A stretch of 64,000 bases of DNA from DASRHD01 sp035485575 (GCA_035485575.1 DATHNW010000018.1:17316-81315), one strand, 5' to 3'. Shown: positions 37,330-46,674, numbered from the stretch's first letter. Program-made: numbers and translations. The notes: generated by a model from the letters alone, not told the origin.

Positions 37330-37369
37330 AAATGTCGGAAATGATGATGTTTTTAACAAAAATGATAAA
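37330..37369 (-). promoter_or_regulatory. AraC-type operator A (two direct repeats, 21-bp period)
   Basis: Two half-sites on the minus strand, ATCATTTTTGTTA (37354-37366) and ATCATTTCCGACA (37333-37345), start exactly 21 bases apart. The 40-base region matches the element at 42947-42986 at about 31 of 40 positions. It lies between the divergent NagB-LmbE operon (start 37303) and the TMTC-like gene (start 37373). Confidence 0.6.
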
Positions 37370-37372
37370 TGG

Positions 37373-39679
37373 ATGGGGCAAAACGCCCAGAAGCCGCACC
37401 CGCACTTGACCCTTTTTCGGCCGCCATGCCGAATTGCCCCCGTGACGCCCTCTCCTGCAGTCCGGTCGACGAGGCCCGCCTGGGCCAATCCCAAGGCCAT
37501 GGGATCGGCCGGCCTGCTTTTGGCCGCCACTCTGCTGGTCTACCTGCCCGTCCTCCGGGGCGGCCTGCTGTGGGATGACGACGCCCATGTGACCAAGCTC
37601 CCGCTGCGTTCGCTCCATGGGCTGGCGCGGATCTGGTTCGAGCTCGGCGCAACCCAGCAATATTATCCCATCCTCCACAGCGCATTTTGGATCGAGCACC
37701 GGCTTTGGGGGGATTCCGTCCTGGGCTACCACCTGGCCAATGTTCTGCTTCACGCGACGGCGGCATGGCTGTTGGTTTTGATTCTCCGTCGGCTGGCCTT
37801 TCCGGCGGCCTGGCTCGCCGGCCTGCTTTTCGCGCTGCATCCCGTTTGCGTGGAGTCCGTGGCCTGGATCGCCGAGCAAAAGAACACGCTATCGGCGGTA
37901 TTTTATCTCGGAGCTGCGCTCATCTACCTGGATTTCGATCGGACGCGGCGCGCCAGGCCGTATTTTTTTGCGTTTGGACTCTTTGTCCTGGCCCTGCTCA
38001 CGAAAAGCGTGACGGCTTCCCTGCCGGCTGCGCTGCTCCTGGTCTTTTGGTGGCGCCGGGGACGGATCGAGTGGAAACGTGATGTGCGGCCATTGCTGCC
38101 CTGGTTTGCGATCGGCACCGCCAGCGGACTGTTCACCGCATGGATCGAGCAAAAATTCATCGGTGCGGAAGGCGCAGATTTTTCCTTCACGGCATTGCAG
38201 CGCCTCCTGCTGGCCGGGCGCGTGATTATTTTTTATTTGGGCAAGCTGATCTGGCCCGGCAATTTGATTTTTATCTATCCCCGTTGGTCGGTGAGCCCCC
38301 ATGAGGGCTGGCAATATCTCTATATCATCGGCGTTCTTGGGCTGCTGGGCGGCTTGCTCCTCTGCGCGAGGAGACAACGCGGGCCTTTGGCCGGGTTTCT
38401 TTTCTTTGTAGGGACGCTTTTTCCGGTTCTGGGGTTTGTGAATGTCTATCCGTTTCTTTTTTCGTTTGTCGCGGACCACTTTCAATATCTGGCCTGCCTT
38501 GGCCTCATCGTGCCGGCCGCCTGGGGACTGGCTTGGAGCGCGGAGCGGATTCCGCTGGGGAGGCAAGGCCGGATCTGCCTTTTGCTCGCGCTGCCTGCGG
38601 TGCTTGCCGTGCTGTCCTGGAGCCAATGCCGGATCTATCGCGACGCCGATACGTTGAACCGCGCAACCCTGGCCCGAAATCCCGCCGCCTGGCTGGCTCA
38701 CTACAATCTGGCGGTGTCCCTCGGAAGCCGCGGCCGCCTGCCAGAGGCCATTTCCGAATACAAAGCCGCTTTGCAGTTAAAGCCCGATCATTGGGCCGCG
38801 CACAACAACCTCGCCGGCGCGCTGCTGAAAATGGGCGAACCCGGCGCCGCGATCATCGAATGGCAAACCGCCTTGCGTCTCAACCCGGGCCTGGCCGAGG
38901 CCCACAATAACCTCGGGGTCATTTTGGGCCGGATTCCGGGCCGGGCACCCGAGGCCATTTCCCATCTGCGAACGGCGCTGCGGATCCGGCCCGATTTTGA
39001 CGACGCCCACAATAATCTCGGCGTTCTTTTGATGCGCGGACCCGATTCGTTGAATGAAGCGATCGTCGAATTTACAGCCGCGCTTCGCACCGCGCCCGAC
39101 AATCCGGAGTATCATTACAACCTGGCCAACGCGCTGGCGGCCGTCCCCGGCCGTCTGCCCGACGCCATCACCGAGTACCGGACGGCGCTGCGCCTGAATC
39201 CAAATTCCATGGAAGCGCACAGCAATCTCGGCGCAGCCTGGGCGCGCCTGCCCGGCCATCTTCCCGACGCGGCTTCCGAATATGAGGCGGCCCTCCGCAT
39301 CGCCCCCGAAAATGCGCGGATCCATGCCAATCTGGCCAACGCGCTGGCCAGGATTCCGGCGCGCGCGCCGGAGGCGATTTCCGAGTATGCGACAGCCTTG
39401 CGGATCGATCCGGACGATGCGGAAACTCATAACGATCTTGGCGTCGTCCTGTCAGACCTGCCGGGACGGCGGGAAGATGCCATGGCCGAATTTCAAACGG
39501 CCATCCGGCTCAAGCCCGAATTCGCCGAGGCCCATTTCTGCCTGGGCATCGTCCTGCTCCGAAACGGCAACGGGAGGAAAGAGGCGATTGATCAGTTCGA
39601 ACAGGCCTTAAGGCTTCGACCCGATTTCGAACCGGCACGAAAAATCCTGGCGCAATTGAAAGAAAGCAGCGCGCGATAG
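37373..39679 (+). CDS. TMTC-like membrane glycosyltransferase with C-terminal TPR array
   Basis: About 768 residues. The N-terminal half has ten or so membrane helices of the PMT/ArnT-like GT-C fold, with RGGLLWDDDAHV after the first helix (an acidic motif expected to bind the lipid-phosphate sugar donor) and AWIAEQKNTLSAVFYLGA typical of the TMTC group. From about residue 430 on it consists of eight or nine TPR repeats (pattern NPxxxEAHNNLGxxL). Eukaryotic TMTC proteins are O-mannosyltransferases of the ER; bacterial homologues are not characterised. The start is the ATG at 37373, but GTG 37442 or the Met before the first helix are possible. It is divergent from the GlcNAc operon. Confidence 0.8.
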   Translation: MGQNAQKPHPHLTLFRPPCRIAPVTPSPAVRSTRPAWANPKAMGSAGLLLAATLLVYLPVLRGGLLWDDDAHVTKLPLRSLHGLARIWFELGATQQYYPILHSAFWIEHRLWGDSVLGYHLANVLLHATAAWLLVLILRRLAFPAAWLAGLLFALHPVCVESVAWIAEQKNTLSAVFYLGAALIYLDFDRTRRARPYFFAFGLFVLALLTKSVTASLPAALLLVFWWRRGRIEWKRDVRPLLPWFAIGTASGLFTAWIEQKFIGAEGADFSFTALQRLLLAGRVIIFYLGKLIWPGNLIFIYPRWSVSPHEGWQYLYIIGVLGLLGGLLLCARRQRGPLAGFLFFVGTLFPVLGFVNVYPFLFSFVADHFQYLACLGLIVPAAWGLAWSAERIPLGRQGRICLLLALPAVLAVLSWSQCRIYRDADTLNRATLARNPAAWLAHYNLAVSLGSRGRLPEAISEYKAALQLKPDHWAAHNNLAGALLKMGEPGAAIIEWQTALRLNPGLAEAHNNLGVILGRIPGRAPEAISHLRTALRIRPDFDDAHNNLGVLLMRGPDSLNEAIVEFTAALRTAPDNPEYHYNLANALAAVPGRLPDAITEYRTALRLNPNSMEAHSNLGAAWARLPGHLPDAASEYEAALRIAPENARIHANLANALARIPARAPEAISEYATALRIDPDDAETHNDLGVVLSDLPGRREDAMAEFQTAIRLKPEFAEAHFCLGIVLLRNGNGRKEAIDQFEQALRLRPDFEPARKILAQLKESSAR

Positions 39680-39716
39680 CGGAGCCCCTCGCCGGGCACG
39701 GAACTTCCGAGCGCTC

Positions 39717-39749
39717 GAAAAAAAGCCCGGATGCGCGGGCATCCGGGCT
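39717..39749 (-). terminator. Rho-independent terminator of the TonB receptor gene
   Basis: A perfect 10-bp stem (39724-39733 with 39740-39749, AGCCCGGATG/CATCCGGGCT) with a 6-base loop is followed on the minus strand by a run of seven Ts. It lies 43 bases after the receptor's stop and 38 bases after the end of the convergent TPR gene. Confidence 0.9.
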
Positions 39750-39791
39750 GGGAGTTTATGATTACTTCAGGCGTGTCACGCCGGCGGGGGA

Positions 39792-42785
39792 TCAGAACGA
39801 GCAGTGAACCCCGGCCGAATACGACGTGCCCACCTTGTACGCATCGGCGAACAGCTTGCCGCCGCCATTGGGCAAGGTGAAATACTGCTCGTAGGTCTCG
39901 TTGGTGATATTGCGCACCGCGAAAAGGAGCGAGACGTTCTTCGTGAGGTTGATCTGGGCGTTGAAATCCAGATCGGTATACGGCCGGGTGTAAACCGTCG
40001 AGGAGCCGTTGAACGAGCCCGTGGCAAAATCGTCGCGCCACGAATAAGTCAGGCGGACGAGACCGTACCTGTTTTCAAAATAGGGCCCGATGTTGATCTG
40101 GTTCTTGGACGCGAACGGCAGGGGGCCCGACGCCCCGTCCGCCCGCAGACGGGTGTAGTTGGCCTGAAGACCAAACCCGCAGTCAAAGGCCTGCTGGTAC
40201 GAGAAGGCCGCGCCCTTGGACTTGGCCTTGCCGCCATTTTCAGGACGGGTGACGTAGAACCACTGGTCTTCCCACGTCGTGGTGTTGGCATGGATTTCGG
40301 GCCGGGTCTCGTTAACAATGTAGTTCTCGATGTCCTTGTAGAACAAGTCGACGGACACGTATGAATTCTTCGCGAAGTACCACTCGTAATCAGCGTCAAG
40401 ATTCACCGATTTGTAGGGGTTCAAGCCGGCCGTGCCGCCCACGCCATTGCCACCGATATCGCCCGGTGTATTGATGGGATACAAAGTCGTGTAGCCAAAC
40501 TCCTGCAGCAGGTTCGGGCGCGAGATAACCTCGGCGGCGGCAAAACGCGCGACCTGGTCATGGGCCACATCATAGGCAAGGTTCATGGCCGGGAGCGCAT
40601 TATAGTAAGTGTGGTCAACCCGGCCGATGACCGGAACCTCTTCGGCGGCATATTGGGCCGGCGTCCAGCTGGCGGCGTTCGACAGGGGCTGGTAGCCGGG
40701 GGCGCCAAACTGGCCGAGCGAGGCGGCGGTCAGGGGCAGGCCGTTCAAACCCGCGACATTGGTGGACGTCCCCGTGGTCTTTGTCTCCACAAAACGGATA
40801 CCGACGTTGCCGCTGAACGGACCTTGCGCGAACTCGGACTCGAGATACGCGGCGTTGATGACTTCCTCGGCCTGGAAGGTCGGCCCGACGGTGGCGGAGT
40901 CCGTCGGGATCGCCAGCCAGTCATTGATGGCCGCAGTCCGGTGGTTCACCGCGTATTGGGCCAGGGTTTCCCCGGCGACCAGGCCGGGCCAGAATCCCGT
41001 GGCCACGTCAGCGGCCGAGGCGGGCGTATTGGCGGTTTGATTGAAGACCGCGTTGAAATTCGTCCCGACCGGATGGGTGGCCATCGTGGTGGTGATGCCG
41101 GAAAGGCCGGAGAGATAATTGGAGGGCGCGGCGGTAAACAGGGCGAGGTAGTTGCGTTCGCCGGGTCCGTTGAAGGCGACCTGGTGGTAGGAGGACTCCG
41201 ACGTGTCATGCACGCTGGTGCGGAAACCCGCGATCAGCTTCTTCAGGAAACTGTTCTGCAGCGGCAGCTCAAAATCGAGCTGGGCCCATTTTTCCTGGTC
41301 GACCTCGGGTTCCTCGACGAGACCGCCCCAGCCGGAGTTGCCACTTGCGTCGAGCGTGACGTCGCCGGTCTTCGCCCACGTCGCCTGGGACGTCGGCGTA
41401 ACCGTGTAGGAGGCAAAGCCGGCTCCCTCTGAAATTGAATACGGATCGTACGGACCGGAGCCGGCATTCTGGCCTTCGTTCGCGCCCCGGTAGGCCTGCA
41501 TCTGGGTGCCGCCCGTGGCGCGGGTGAAGCCGAGGTTGCCCGTCAACTTGAAGCCGTCGTCATCATAGACCGCCTTGATATCGTAATCCTGGGTCTTGAT
41601 CTCCGCTTTTCTGGCAAAAAGGTCGAATTCCATCGGGCTGCCGCTAGCCAATGTGCCCGAGGTCAAAATGCCGTTGGAAATGGTCGTGTTGGTGAAGACG
41701 CCCCCGGCCATGTACATGGGATAGAGGGAGCTGTTGGTATTATCCATCTTCTCATCCACATACAAACCGGTGAGGCTGAGCTCGACCTGCTCGGATGGTT
41801 TGAACTCGAGGGCCGAATTCACGCCCTGCCGGTGACGCAATTGCTCGAAGAGGGCCGTATTGACCACTTCATCCGTGACGAAATTGCCCGGGCCGGTGGC
41901 TTTCTGCGTGGCGATTCCAGCTTGAGGCAGCTTTGTGTCGACCTGACCATTGGGATTTCCACCCGCATCTAGTCCATTGCCATACGTGTTCTGAACCACG
42001 ATGCCGGCCGCATTCGTGTAATTGCCCAGAATGCCGAGCGCTTCCACGCCATCGCGGCGAATATATTCCTTTTGATCCTCGGCCCCGATCAGCAGTCCGA
42101 AAGTCTTGCCCGGGTTGCGCCAGCTGACGGTGGCGCTGAAACTCGGTTCATACTTCTTGCTCAGCCCGTTGTAAGTTTCGGTGGCAGTGCCCGCGGCGGC
42201 AAGCTCCTTGCCCTTGAGCGGGTCGAGCGTGTTGACAATGATGGTGCCGCCGATGGAGCCCTCCAGCAGACGGGGCTCCCAGGTGCGATAGACCTCGGCC
42301 TGGCCGATGACCTCCGGAGCAAGAAGGACGTAGTTGAACTGGCGGCTTGGCGTATCGAGGATGTACCAGTCGGCGGTCGCGACCGGCTCGCCGTTGAGCA
42401 ACGTGCGGTTCAAGTTCGGATCAGTACCGAGGATGCTGACCCGTTCACCATCGCCAAAAAGCCGGTCGATCGTGACGCCGGGGAGATGGGAAAGTGACTC
42501 GGCCACGTTCGTATCCGGGAATTTGCCCACATCCTCAGCCGTGATGACGTCGACGTTGTCTCCCGAGGCACGCTTCACATTCAGCGCCGCATTCAAGCTT
42601 TCCTGGTAACCATGGACGGAGAAGGTTTCCAGTTTGACGGTTTTGTCGTTGGTGTCGGCCTGGGTATCGGACGGTGCCGCGCTTTCAGACGCAAGAGCCT
42701 GGGCGTGCGCCAGGGGGCACAGGGCGAGGCTCGTCAGGATCAATACAGACAGGAATGAATACCGGCTTATGGTGTTAGGTCTCAT
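39792..42785 (-). CDS. TonB-dependent outer-membrane receptor (carbohydrate type)
   Basis: 997 residues. Signal peptide ending at LCPLAHAQA, TonB box VKLETFSVHG, plug domain (DVITAEDVGKFPDTNVAESLSHLPGV, GTDPNLNRTLLNGEPVATADW) and a large beta-barrel ending in Phe (SAGVHCSF). The AEDVGKFPDTNVAESL plug motif is characteristic of the Caulobacter-type TonB receptors that import oligosaccharides such as chitooligosaccharides, maltodextrins or xylan fragments. The divergent AraC-family gene and the shared operator with the GlcNAc operon suggest amino-sugar oligomers as substrate. No SusD-like partner is seen. Confidence 0.93.
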   Translation of the reverse strand: MRPNTISRYSFLSVLILTSLALCPLAHAQALASESAAPSDTQADTNDKTVKLETFSVHGYQESLNAALNVKRASGDNVDVITAEDVGKFPDTNVAESLSHLPGVTIDRLFGDGERVSILGTDPNLNRTLLNGEPVATADWYILDTPSRQFNYVLLAPEVIGQAEVYRTWEPRLLEGSIGGTIIVNTLDPLKGKELAAAGTATETYNGLSKKYEPSFSATVSWRNPGKTFGLLIGAEDQKEYIRRDGVEALGILGNYTNAAGIVVQNTYGNGLDAGGNPNGQVDTKLPQAGIATQKATGPGNFVTDEVVNTALFEQLRHRQGVNSALEFKPSEQVELSLTGLYVDEKMDNTNSSLYPMYMAGGVFTNTTISNGILTSGTLASGSPMEFDLFARKAEIKTQDYDIKAVYDDDGFKLTGNLGFTRATGGTQMQAYRGANEGQNAGSGPYDPYSISEGAGFASYTVTPTSQATWAKTGDVTLDASGNSGWGGLVEEPEVDQEKWAQLDFELPLQNSFLKKLIAGFRTSVHDTSESSYHQVAFNGPGERNYLALFTAAPSNYLSGLSGITTTMATHPVGTNFNAVFNQTANTPASAADVATGFWPGLVAGETLAQYAVNHRTAAINDWLAIPTDSATVGPTFQAEEVINAAYLESEFAQGPFSGNVGIRFVETKTTGTSTNVAGLNGLPLTAASLGQFGAPGYQPLSNAASWTPAQYAAEEVPVIGRVDHTYYNALPAMNLAYDVAHDQVARFAAAEVISRPNLLQEFGYTTLYPINTPGDIGGNGVGGTAGLNPYKSVNLDADYEWYFAKNSYVSVDLFYKDIENYIVNETRPEIHANTTTWEDQWFYVTRPENGGKAKSKGAAFSYQQAFDCGFGLQANYTRLRADGASGPLPFASKNQINIGPYFENRYGLVRLTYSWRDDFATGSFNGSSTVYTRPYTDLDFNAQINLTKNVSLLFAVRNITNETYEQYFTLPNGGGKLFADAYKVGTSYSAGVHCSF

Positions 42786-42946
42786 TGTCTTGAATCAACT
42801 GGATGTGGTTGCAGGATGGATGCGCGGGATGCCGGGGATGCTTCGCTGCGCGTGAAAGGGCGGCACGGAGAAGACGCGATCAGGTGGATGAATGGCACGG
42901 TCTTTTAAGAAGTGATCGCATGATAAACCTTGTCGCCCCCGTCTTA

Positions 42947-42986
42947 AAATGGCAGAATTGCCGATATTTTTAACGAAAGTGACAAA
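42947..42986 (-). promoter_or_regulatory. AraC-type operator B (two direct repeats, 21-bp period)
   Basis: Half-sites GTCACTTTCGTTA (42971-42983) and GGCAATTCTGCCA (42950-42962) on the minus strand are 21 bases apart and aligned with operator A at 37330-37369. The second half-site has the GCA-N5-TGCCA look of AraC-family boxes. It ends one base before the ATG of the AraC-family gene and 161 bases upstream of the TonB receptor start. Confidence 0.6.
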
Positions 42987-42987
42987 A

Positions 42988-43890
42988 ATGAAAACTCCGC
43001 CTGCACCGGTGCTTGAGCGGCTGGTCGAGCGGCTGCCGTCACCCGGCCGGCCATTGCTTGGAAGGCGCGCCGTGACCCTGCCGCTGCCGGACAACATCAT
43101 CTGCTTTCATCGGGCGGCGGCCCAGGACCTGAATCGTCCGCAGCGCGGGCGGGCCCTCCATCATCGCTTTGTGCTGATCCTCGCATTGCGCACCGCAGTG
43201 ACCGTTTGTGTCGACGACCGCACGATCCGCCTGGACGCCGGCGAAGGCATTCTGGTGTTTCCCTTCCAGTTTCATCACTATATCAAGCCGGTGCGCGAGA
43301 AGCTGAACTGGCTGTTCGTGACCTTCGAGCTGGTCGATATAGAGTCACTACGGCCGCTGCATTTCCGGCCTTTCCTGCTGACGCCGTCCGTGCGCACGCT
43401 CGCCGCCGATCTGGTGTCGGCCTATCTGGAACGGAGCGATGCCGAGATGCCCATCCTGCTGCTGGCGCTGTTGTTGGGGCGGTTGCGCCGGCAGAAGCCG
43501 GCGCCGCATCGCAACTTCGGGCAGGCACCGGAGCCGCCGATGGTGATGCAAGTCAATCAGCTGATGCACAACAGCCACGAGGCGCTGGGCATCAAGGAAA
43601 TCGCCCGCGCCCTGGGCATCAGCTCCAGCCATTTGCGGGCGCGTTTTCGAAAGTCATGCGGCGTCAGCCTCGGCCGGCATTTGCGGCGGGTGCGCCTGGA
43701 GCGGGCGTGCGGATTGTTGCGGCTCAGCGCGAATCGCGTTTCTGAAATCGCCGAACAATGCGGCTTCACTTCGATCTACAGCTTCAGCCGCGCCTTTCAC
43801 GGCATGTACGGTGTCTCGCCCCTGGCCTATCGTCATGGCCAGCGCGCGCCGCGCAGTAACGCCTTGGCCGGGACGGAAAGCAGTCCGTGA
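42988..43890 (+). CDS. AraC-family transcriptional regulator
   Basis: 300 residues. The N-terminal half is a cupin-like ligand-binding domain (IRLDAGEGILVFPFQFHHYI). The C-terminal 100 residues carry two helix-turn-helix motifs, ALGIKEIARALGISSSHLRARF and NRVSEIAEQCGFTSIYSFSRAF, followed by the conserved HGMYGVSPLAYR. It probably senses an amino sugar and activates the receptor gene and the GlcNAc operon through the two 21-bp-spaced direct repeats. The ATG at 42988 is used; an in-frame ATG at 42949 would start inside the operator and add 13 residues. Confidence 0.92.
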   Translation: MKTPPAPVLERLVERLPSPGRPLLGRRAVTLPLPDNIICFHRAAAQDLNRPQRGRALHHRFVLILALRTAVTVCVDDRTIRLDAGEGILVFPFQFHHYIKPVREKLNWLFVTFELVDIESLRPLHFRPFLLTPSVRTLAADLVSAYLERSDAEMPILLLALLLGRLRRQKPAPHRNFGQAPEPPMVMQVNQLMHNSHEALGIKEIARALGISSSHLRARFRKSCGVSLGRHLRRVRLERACGLLRLSANRVSEIAEQCGFTSIYSFSRAFHGMYGVSPLAYRHGQRAPRSNALAGTESSP

Positions 43891-44219
43891 ATCCATGTAA
43901 ATGCCGTGGCGCAACCCGCTGGCACCATTAGCCATCTACCTGGGGAATGCGGGCCCTCATCCCTTGCTTCATGAGTTGCCCCACCTCCATCGGCAGGCCG
44001 CGCTGAGAGAGCCTTGCCAGAGGCTGGAGCCCCCTCGCATCGCCACCGAATCGCAGGCGCCAGATCACACGGACACCTTTCAGCAAGCAAATGACAGGCT
44101 AAGGAAAAATACCCATATGCATGCCGGATAATATCTTATACGGCCTAATAAATTTGCATGCTGGGGAGAACCTCTATTTCGGTGGGCCCCCGCCGGCACC
44201 CGCTGGCTGTTCTAACCCT
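43891..44219. other. Intergenic region with no recognised feature
   Basis: 329 bases between the AraC-family gene and the haem-motif protein. No gene, strong hairpin or clear repeat is visible. An AT-richer stretch near 44120-44160 could hold the promoter of the next gene. In-frame ATG 44121 could extend that gene by 33 codons, but its signal peptide begins at 44220. Confidence 0.4.
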
Positions 44220-45710
44220 ATGAAAACCATCCTGCTTCGCATGTTCATCGCCATGCTCTCCCTGAGCCTGTGTTCTGTTTGCTTGCCGACCCGCGCCGCC
44301 GCCCAAGCCCCCTGTCCGCCGTTCGGATGGGAAGAAGGCCTCGGGCAGTATTTGAAGCCCAATGCGCCGTTTCCGATCAACGACACCGCCAGTGTGAATG
44401 CGCCGGATTGCGCCTTCCATGAATGGTCTTGGGAAGCCTTCATCTGGGCCACCGCCCTGCTGAAAGATCCGATTTCCGGCACCACCGTGCCGCGGTTCAT
44501 GATGCTGCCGACGCCGGAGGATCTGCTCAGTACGAGCGAGAACGCCGGCCAGCTGCACTTGCGGCCGCTCAAGCTTGCAGCTCGCTCGCTCGTGCTCCCC
44601 GGCGCCAACGGATTCACTGAGGGAGCCGGCGCCATCGTCGAGGCGGACGGCAACATGCTCGTCGGACAAAACGGCTATCCGATCTATGCCTCCGTGCACA
44701 TGAACCTCTCCTATTTCGGCACCGCGAGCCAGAACCTGATCGTCAATGGCGGCTACACCAAGCAGCCGGCCGCCGCGTTCTTCAGCCCGGGCGCGGCCGT
44801 GTTCAAGGCGACCTGGATGCGGCTGGCCACAGGACAGACGGCGCCCAACGGTGCCTTCACGACCCAGGCCCAGGTGCCCGTGCTGCAGGCCCAAACCTCC
44901 CAAGGCACGACTACGATCGCTCCCGTGCCCGGGAAATTCACGACAGTGACCGTCGCGCTCGTCGGTCTCCATGTCGTCGGCTACACGCTCAATCATCCGG
45001 AGTTCCTCTGGGGCACGTTCGAGCATAAGCAGAATTCCCCGGCGACCCCGGACAACACCTTCTCGACGTCCGGCAGCTCGCCCAACAACTTCACCTTTTA
45101 TAAGGCCAATACTTCCTTCGCGCAGGTGAACCAGGCGATCATTCCGCCGCAACTCAAGTTGAACGCCCAGACGCAGCGACTGACCCCCGTGACCAACGTC
45201 GTGCTGGAAAACCGGACCGGCGGCGAAAATCAACCCAACGGCCCGCAGAATGTCCTCGCGGTCACCGCGGCCGCCCAGCGGTTCCTCGTCAGCCTCAAAA
45301 ACAGCCAGTCGGCGTTCGCCACCTACAATCTCGATGGCACGGTGTGGATGGCGCCCAACTCCTATAATCTGAACAGCAACCAGACCGATGCTGTCGGCTC
45401 GGTGAACCTGGCCAACTCCACCGCGGAGACGTTCGTGCAGACCGCGACCAACACGCCGATTGCCAATGTCACGAACTGCTTCCTCTGCCACAATCCGACG
45501 TCTTATTCCTTCCAGACGCCGCCGCCGCCGAAGCTGCCGAACCGCCTGGTCGCCCTGAGCCACGTGCTCGCGGTGGGCAGCCCTTACGCCGTTCCCAATC
45601 AAATTTCCAGCCAGGCATCGTCGGAGCCCGCCGATCAGTTTCGCCTCACGAAACAGCCGGCCCCGGCATCAACTCCAGCGCCGGCCCCAGCTCAGCCCGC
45701 GTCACCCTGA
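44220..45710 (+). CDS. Exported protein with single CXXCH haem c motif
   Basis: 496 residues. Signal peptide (LRMFIAMLSLSLCSVCLPT then RAAAQAPC) and one haem-attachment motif NCFLCHNP near residue 420. Other conserved-looking pieces are FHEWSWEAFIWATALL, VGLHVVGYTLNHPEFLWGTFEH and NNFTFYK. I recognise the style of a family of exported monohaem proteins of unknown role (WxTFEHxxN motif) but cannot name a function. The tail is Pro/Ala-rich (ASTPAPAPAQPASP). The start at 44220 follows a short AT-poor leader; the next gene is convergent. Confidence 0.7.
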   Translation: MKTILLRMFIAMLSLSLCSVCLPTRAAAQAPCPPFGWEEGLGQYLKPNAPFPINDTASVNAPDCAFHEWSWEAFIWATALLKDPISGTTVPRFMMLPTPEDLLSTSENAGQLHLRPLKLAARSLVLPGANGFTEGAGAIVEADGNMLVGQNGYPIYASVHMNLSYFGTASQNLIVNGGYTKQPAAAFFSPGAAVFKATWMRLATGQTAPNGAFTTQAQVPVLQAQTSQGTTTIAPVPGKFTTVTVALVGLHVVGYTLNHPEFLWGTFEHKQNSPATPDNTFSTSGSSPNNFTFYKANTSFAQVNQAIIPPQLKLNAQTQRLTPVTNVVLENRTGGENQPNGPQNVLAVTAAAQRFLVSLKNSQSAFATYNLDGTVWMAPNSYNLNSNQTDAVGSVNLANSTAETFVQTATNTPIANVTNCFLCHNPTSYSFQTPPPPKLPNRLVALSHVLAVGSPYAVPNQISSQASSEPADQFRLTKQPAPASTPAPAPAQPASP

Positions 45711-45744
45711 AGTCCTGCGACATCCAATTACACTGCTGTGATTC

Positions 45745-45779
45745 ACGGCCGCCTTGCCCACCCGGGCTTGGCGGCCGTT
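45745..45779. terminator. Hairpin between convergent genes
   Basis: ACGGCCGCC (45745-45753) pairs with GGCGGCCGT (45770-45778); after a 2x2 internal mismatch a further GCCC/GGGC stem closes the loop. There is no good T-tract on either side, so termination is plausible but not certain. It sits 34 bases after the haem-motif gene and 15 before the end of the convergent membrane-protein gene. Confidence 0.55.
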
Positions 45780-45793
45780 CAGTCTGAAAAGAG

Positions 45794-46411
45794 TCAACTG
45801 GCGCTCTTCTTGGCCGCTTGGTTCGAAACCATGCTGAAGACATCCAGGACCGCATTGATCATCTGGTGAATGCCGTCGCTTCCGCCCGCGATCACCGCAC
45901 CAGTCACCACGATGTCGACCAGCGAGAACCAGCCACTCGCGGGCCCGGTCTGCAAAAGCCCGTGCAAGCCGCGAACACCGACCATGGCCATGGCCACGCC
46001 AAGGCTGAAGCTGATGCAGTAGGTTATCTCCTTCGTCTGAATGCGATAGGCATCGAGGTTTTTTTGCGCGTTCGCCAGATCGAGGGTAATGGCGTCGATG
46101 GCCGCCTGATCCTTGGGCATCTTCGCGTTCGCGTCCGCGAGACTCGCCGTGATGGTCTTGATGGCGCCATCGATTTCCTGGGCGTCTGCATCCCTCAGGA
46201 TCGAAATGATCACCTCAATCGCACGCTCGGTCATCAGTGACACGACAAAGAGGCCACCCAGGACATTAAGCGCGGTCTGCAGGTCGAGATTGGCGAACGG
46301 CACCGCGGCGGGAACAACATGCTGGTGGATCAAGAGCGCCACGCCGCCGATCGCCACGGCCAGCACCAGTACGGAAACAAACAGGTTTCGCCGACAAAAT
46401 GGATTATTCAT
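45794..46411 (-). CDS. Membrane protein of unknown function with coiled-coil segment
   Basis: 205 residues. There are two N-terminal membrane segments (LFVSVLVLAVAIGGVALLI; LNVLGGLFVVSLMTERAIEVII), a soluble helical stretch of about 60 residues that looks coiled-coil (TASLADANAKMPKDQAAIDA), then two more hydrophobic segments (ISFSLGVAMAMVGV; LVDIVVTGAVIAGGSDGIHQ). No family recognised. The ATG at 46411 follows an in-frame Met eight codons upstream and fits the basic N-terminus better. Nothing nearby suggests a pathway. Confidence 0.6.
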   Translation of the reverse strand: MNNPFCRRNLFVSVLVLAVAIGGVALLIHQHVVPAAVPFANLDLQTALNVLGGLFVVSLMTERAIEVIISILRDADAQEIDGAIKTITASLADANAKMPKDQAAIDAITLDLANAQKNLDAYRIQTKEITYCISFSLGVAMAMVGVRGLHGLLQTGPASGWFSLVDIVVTGAVIAGGSDGIHQMINAVLDVFSMVSNQAAKKSAS

Positions 46412-46631
46412 GGGTCGCCGCTGGAATGCGTACAAACTGAATGGCGAATACCCATCCGCGTCTTTCCGGTCAATAAATATGTCATTGCGGAGCCATTGGT
46501 TATGACAAAAACACCCGCAGAATTTGGAAATGGATTAAGCCGGCTGATCCGGCAACGACCCATCCGATAGGCCTCGCTCGACGGAAACCTTGCCATGCAT
46601 TTTCCATAATTTTCTGGCCGCTAACCGAGTA

Positions 46632-46639
46632 TCATAAAG
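46632..46639. repeat. Left 8-bp target-site duplication of the IS1595-type element
   Basis: TCATAAAG immediately outside the left inverted repeat, identical to 48818-48825 outside the right one. An 8-bp duplication is the size expected for the IS1595 family and fixes the element's ends. Confidence 0.9.
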
Positions 46640-46674
46640 GGTGATTATCCCTTGACATCAAGTAAATATTGCCC

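Noticed and set aside
44145..45602. 485-codon minus-strand frame opposite the haem-motif protein
   Set aside because: Highly basic, no motifs, and fully antisense to a gene with signal peptide and CXXCH.
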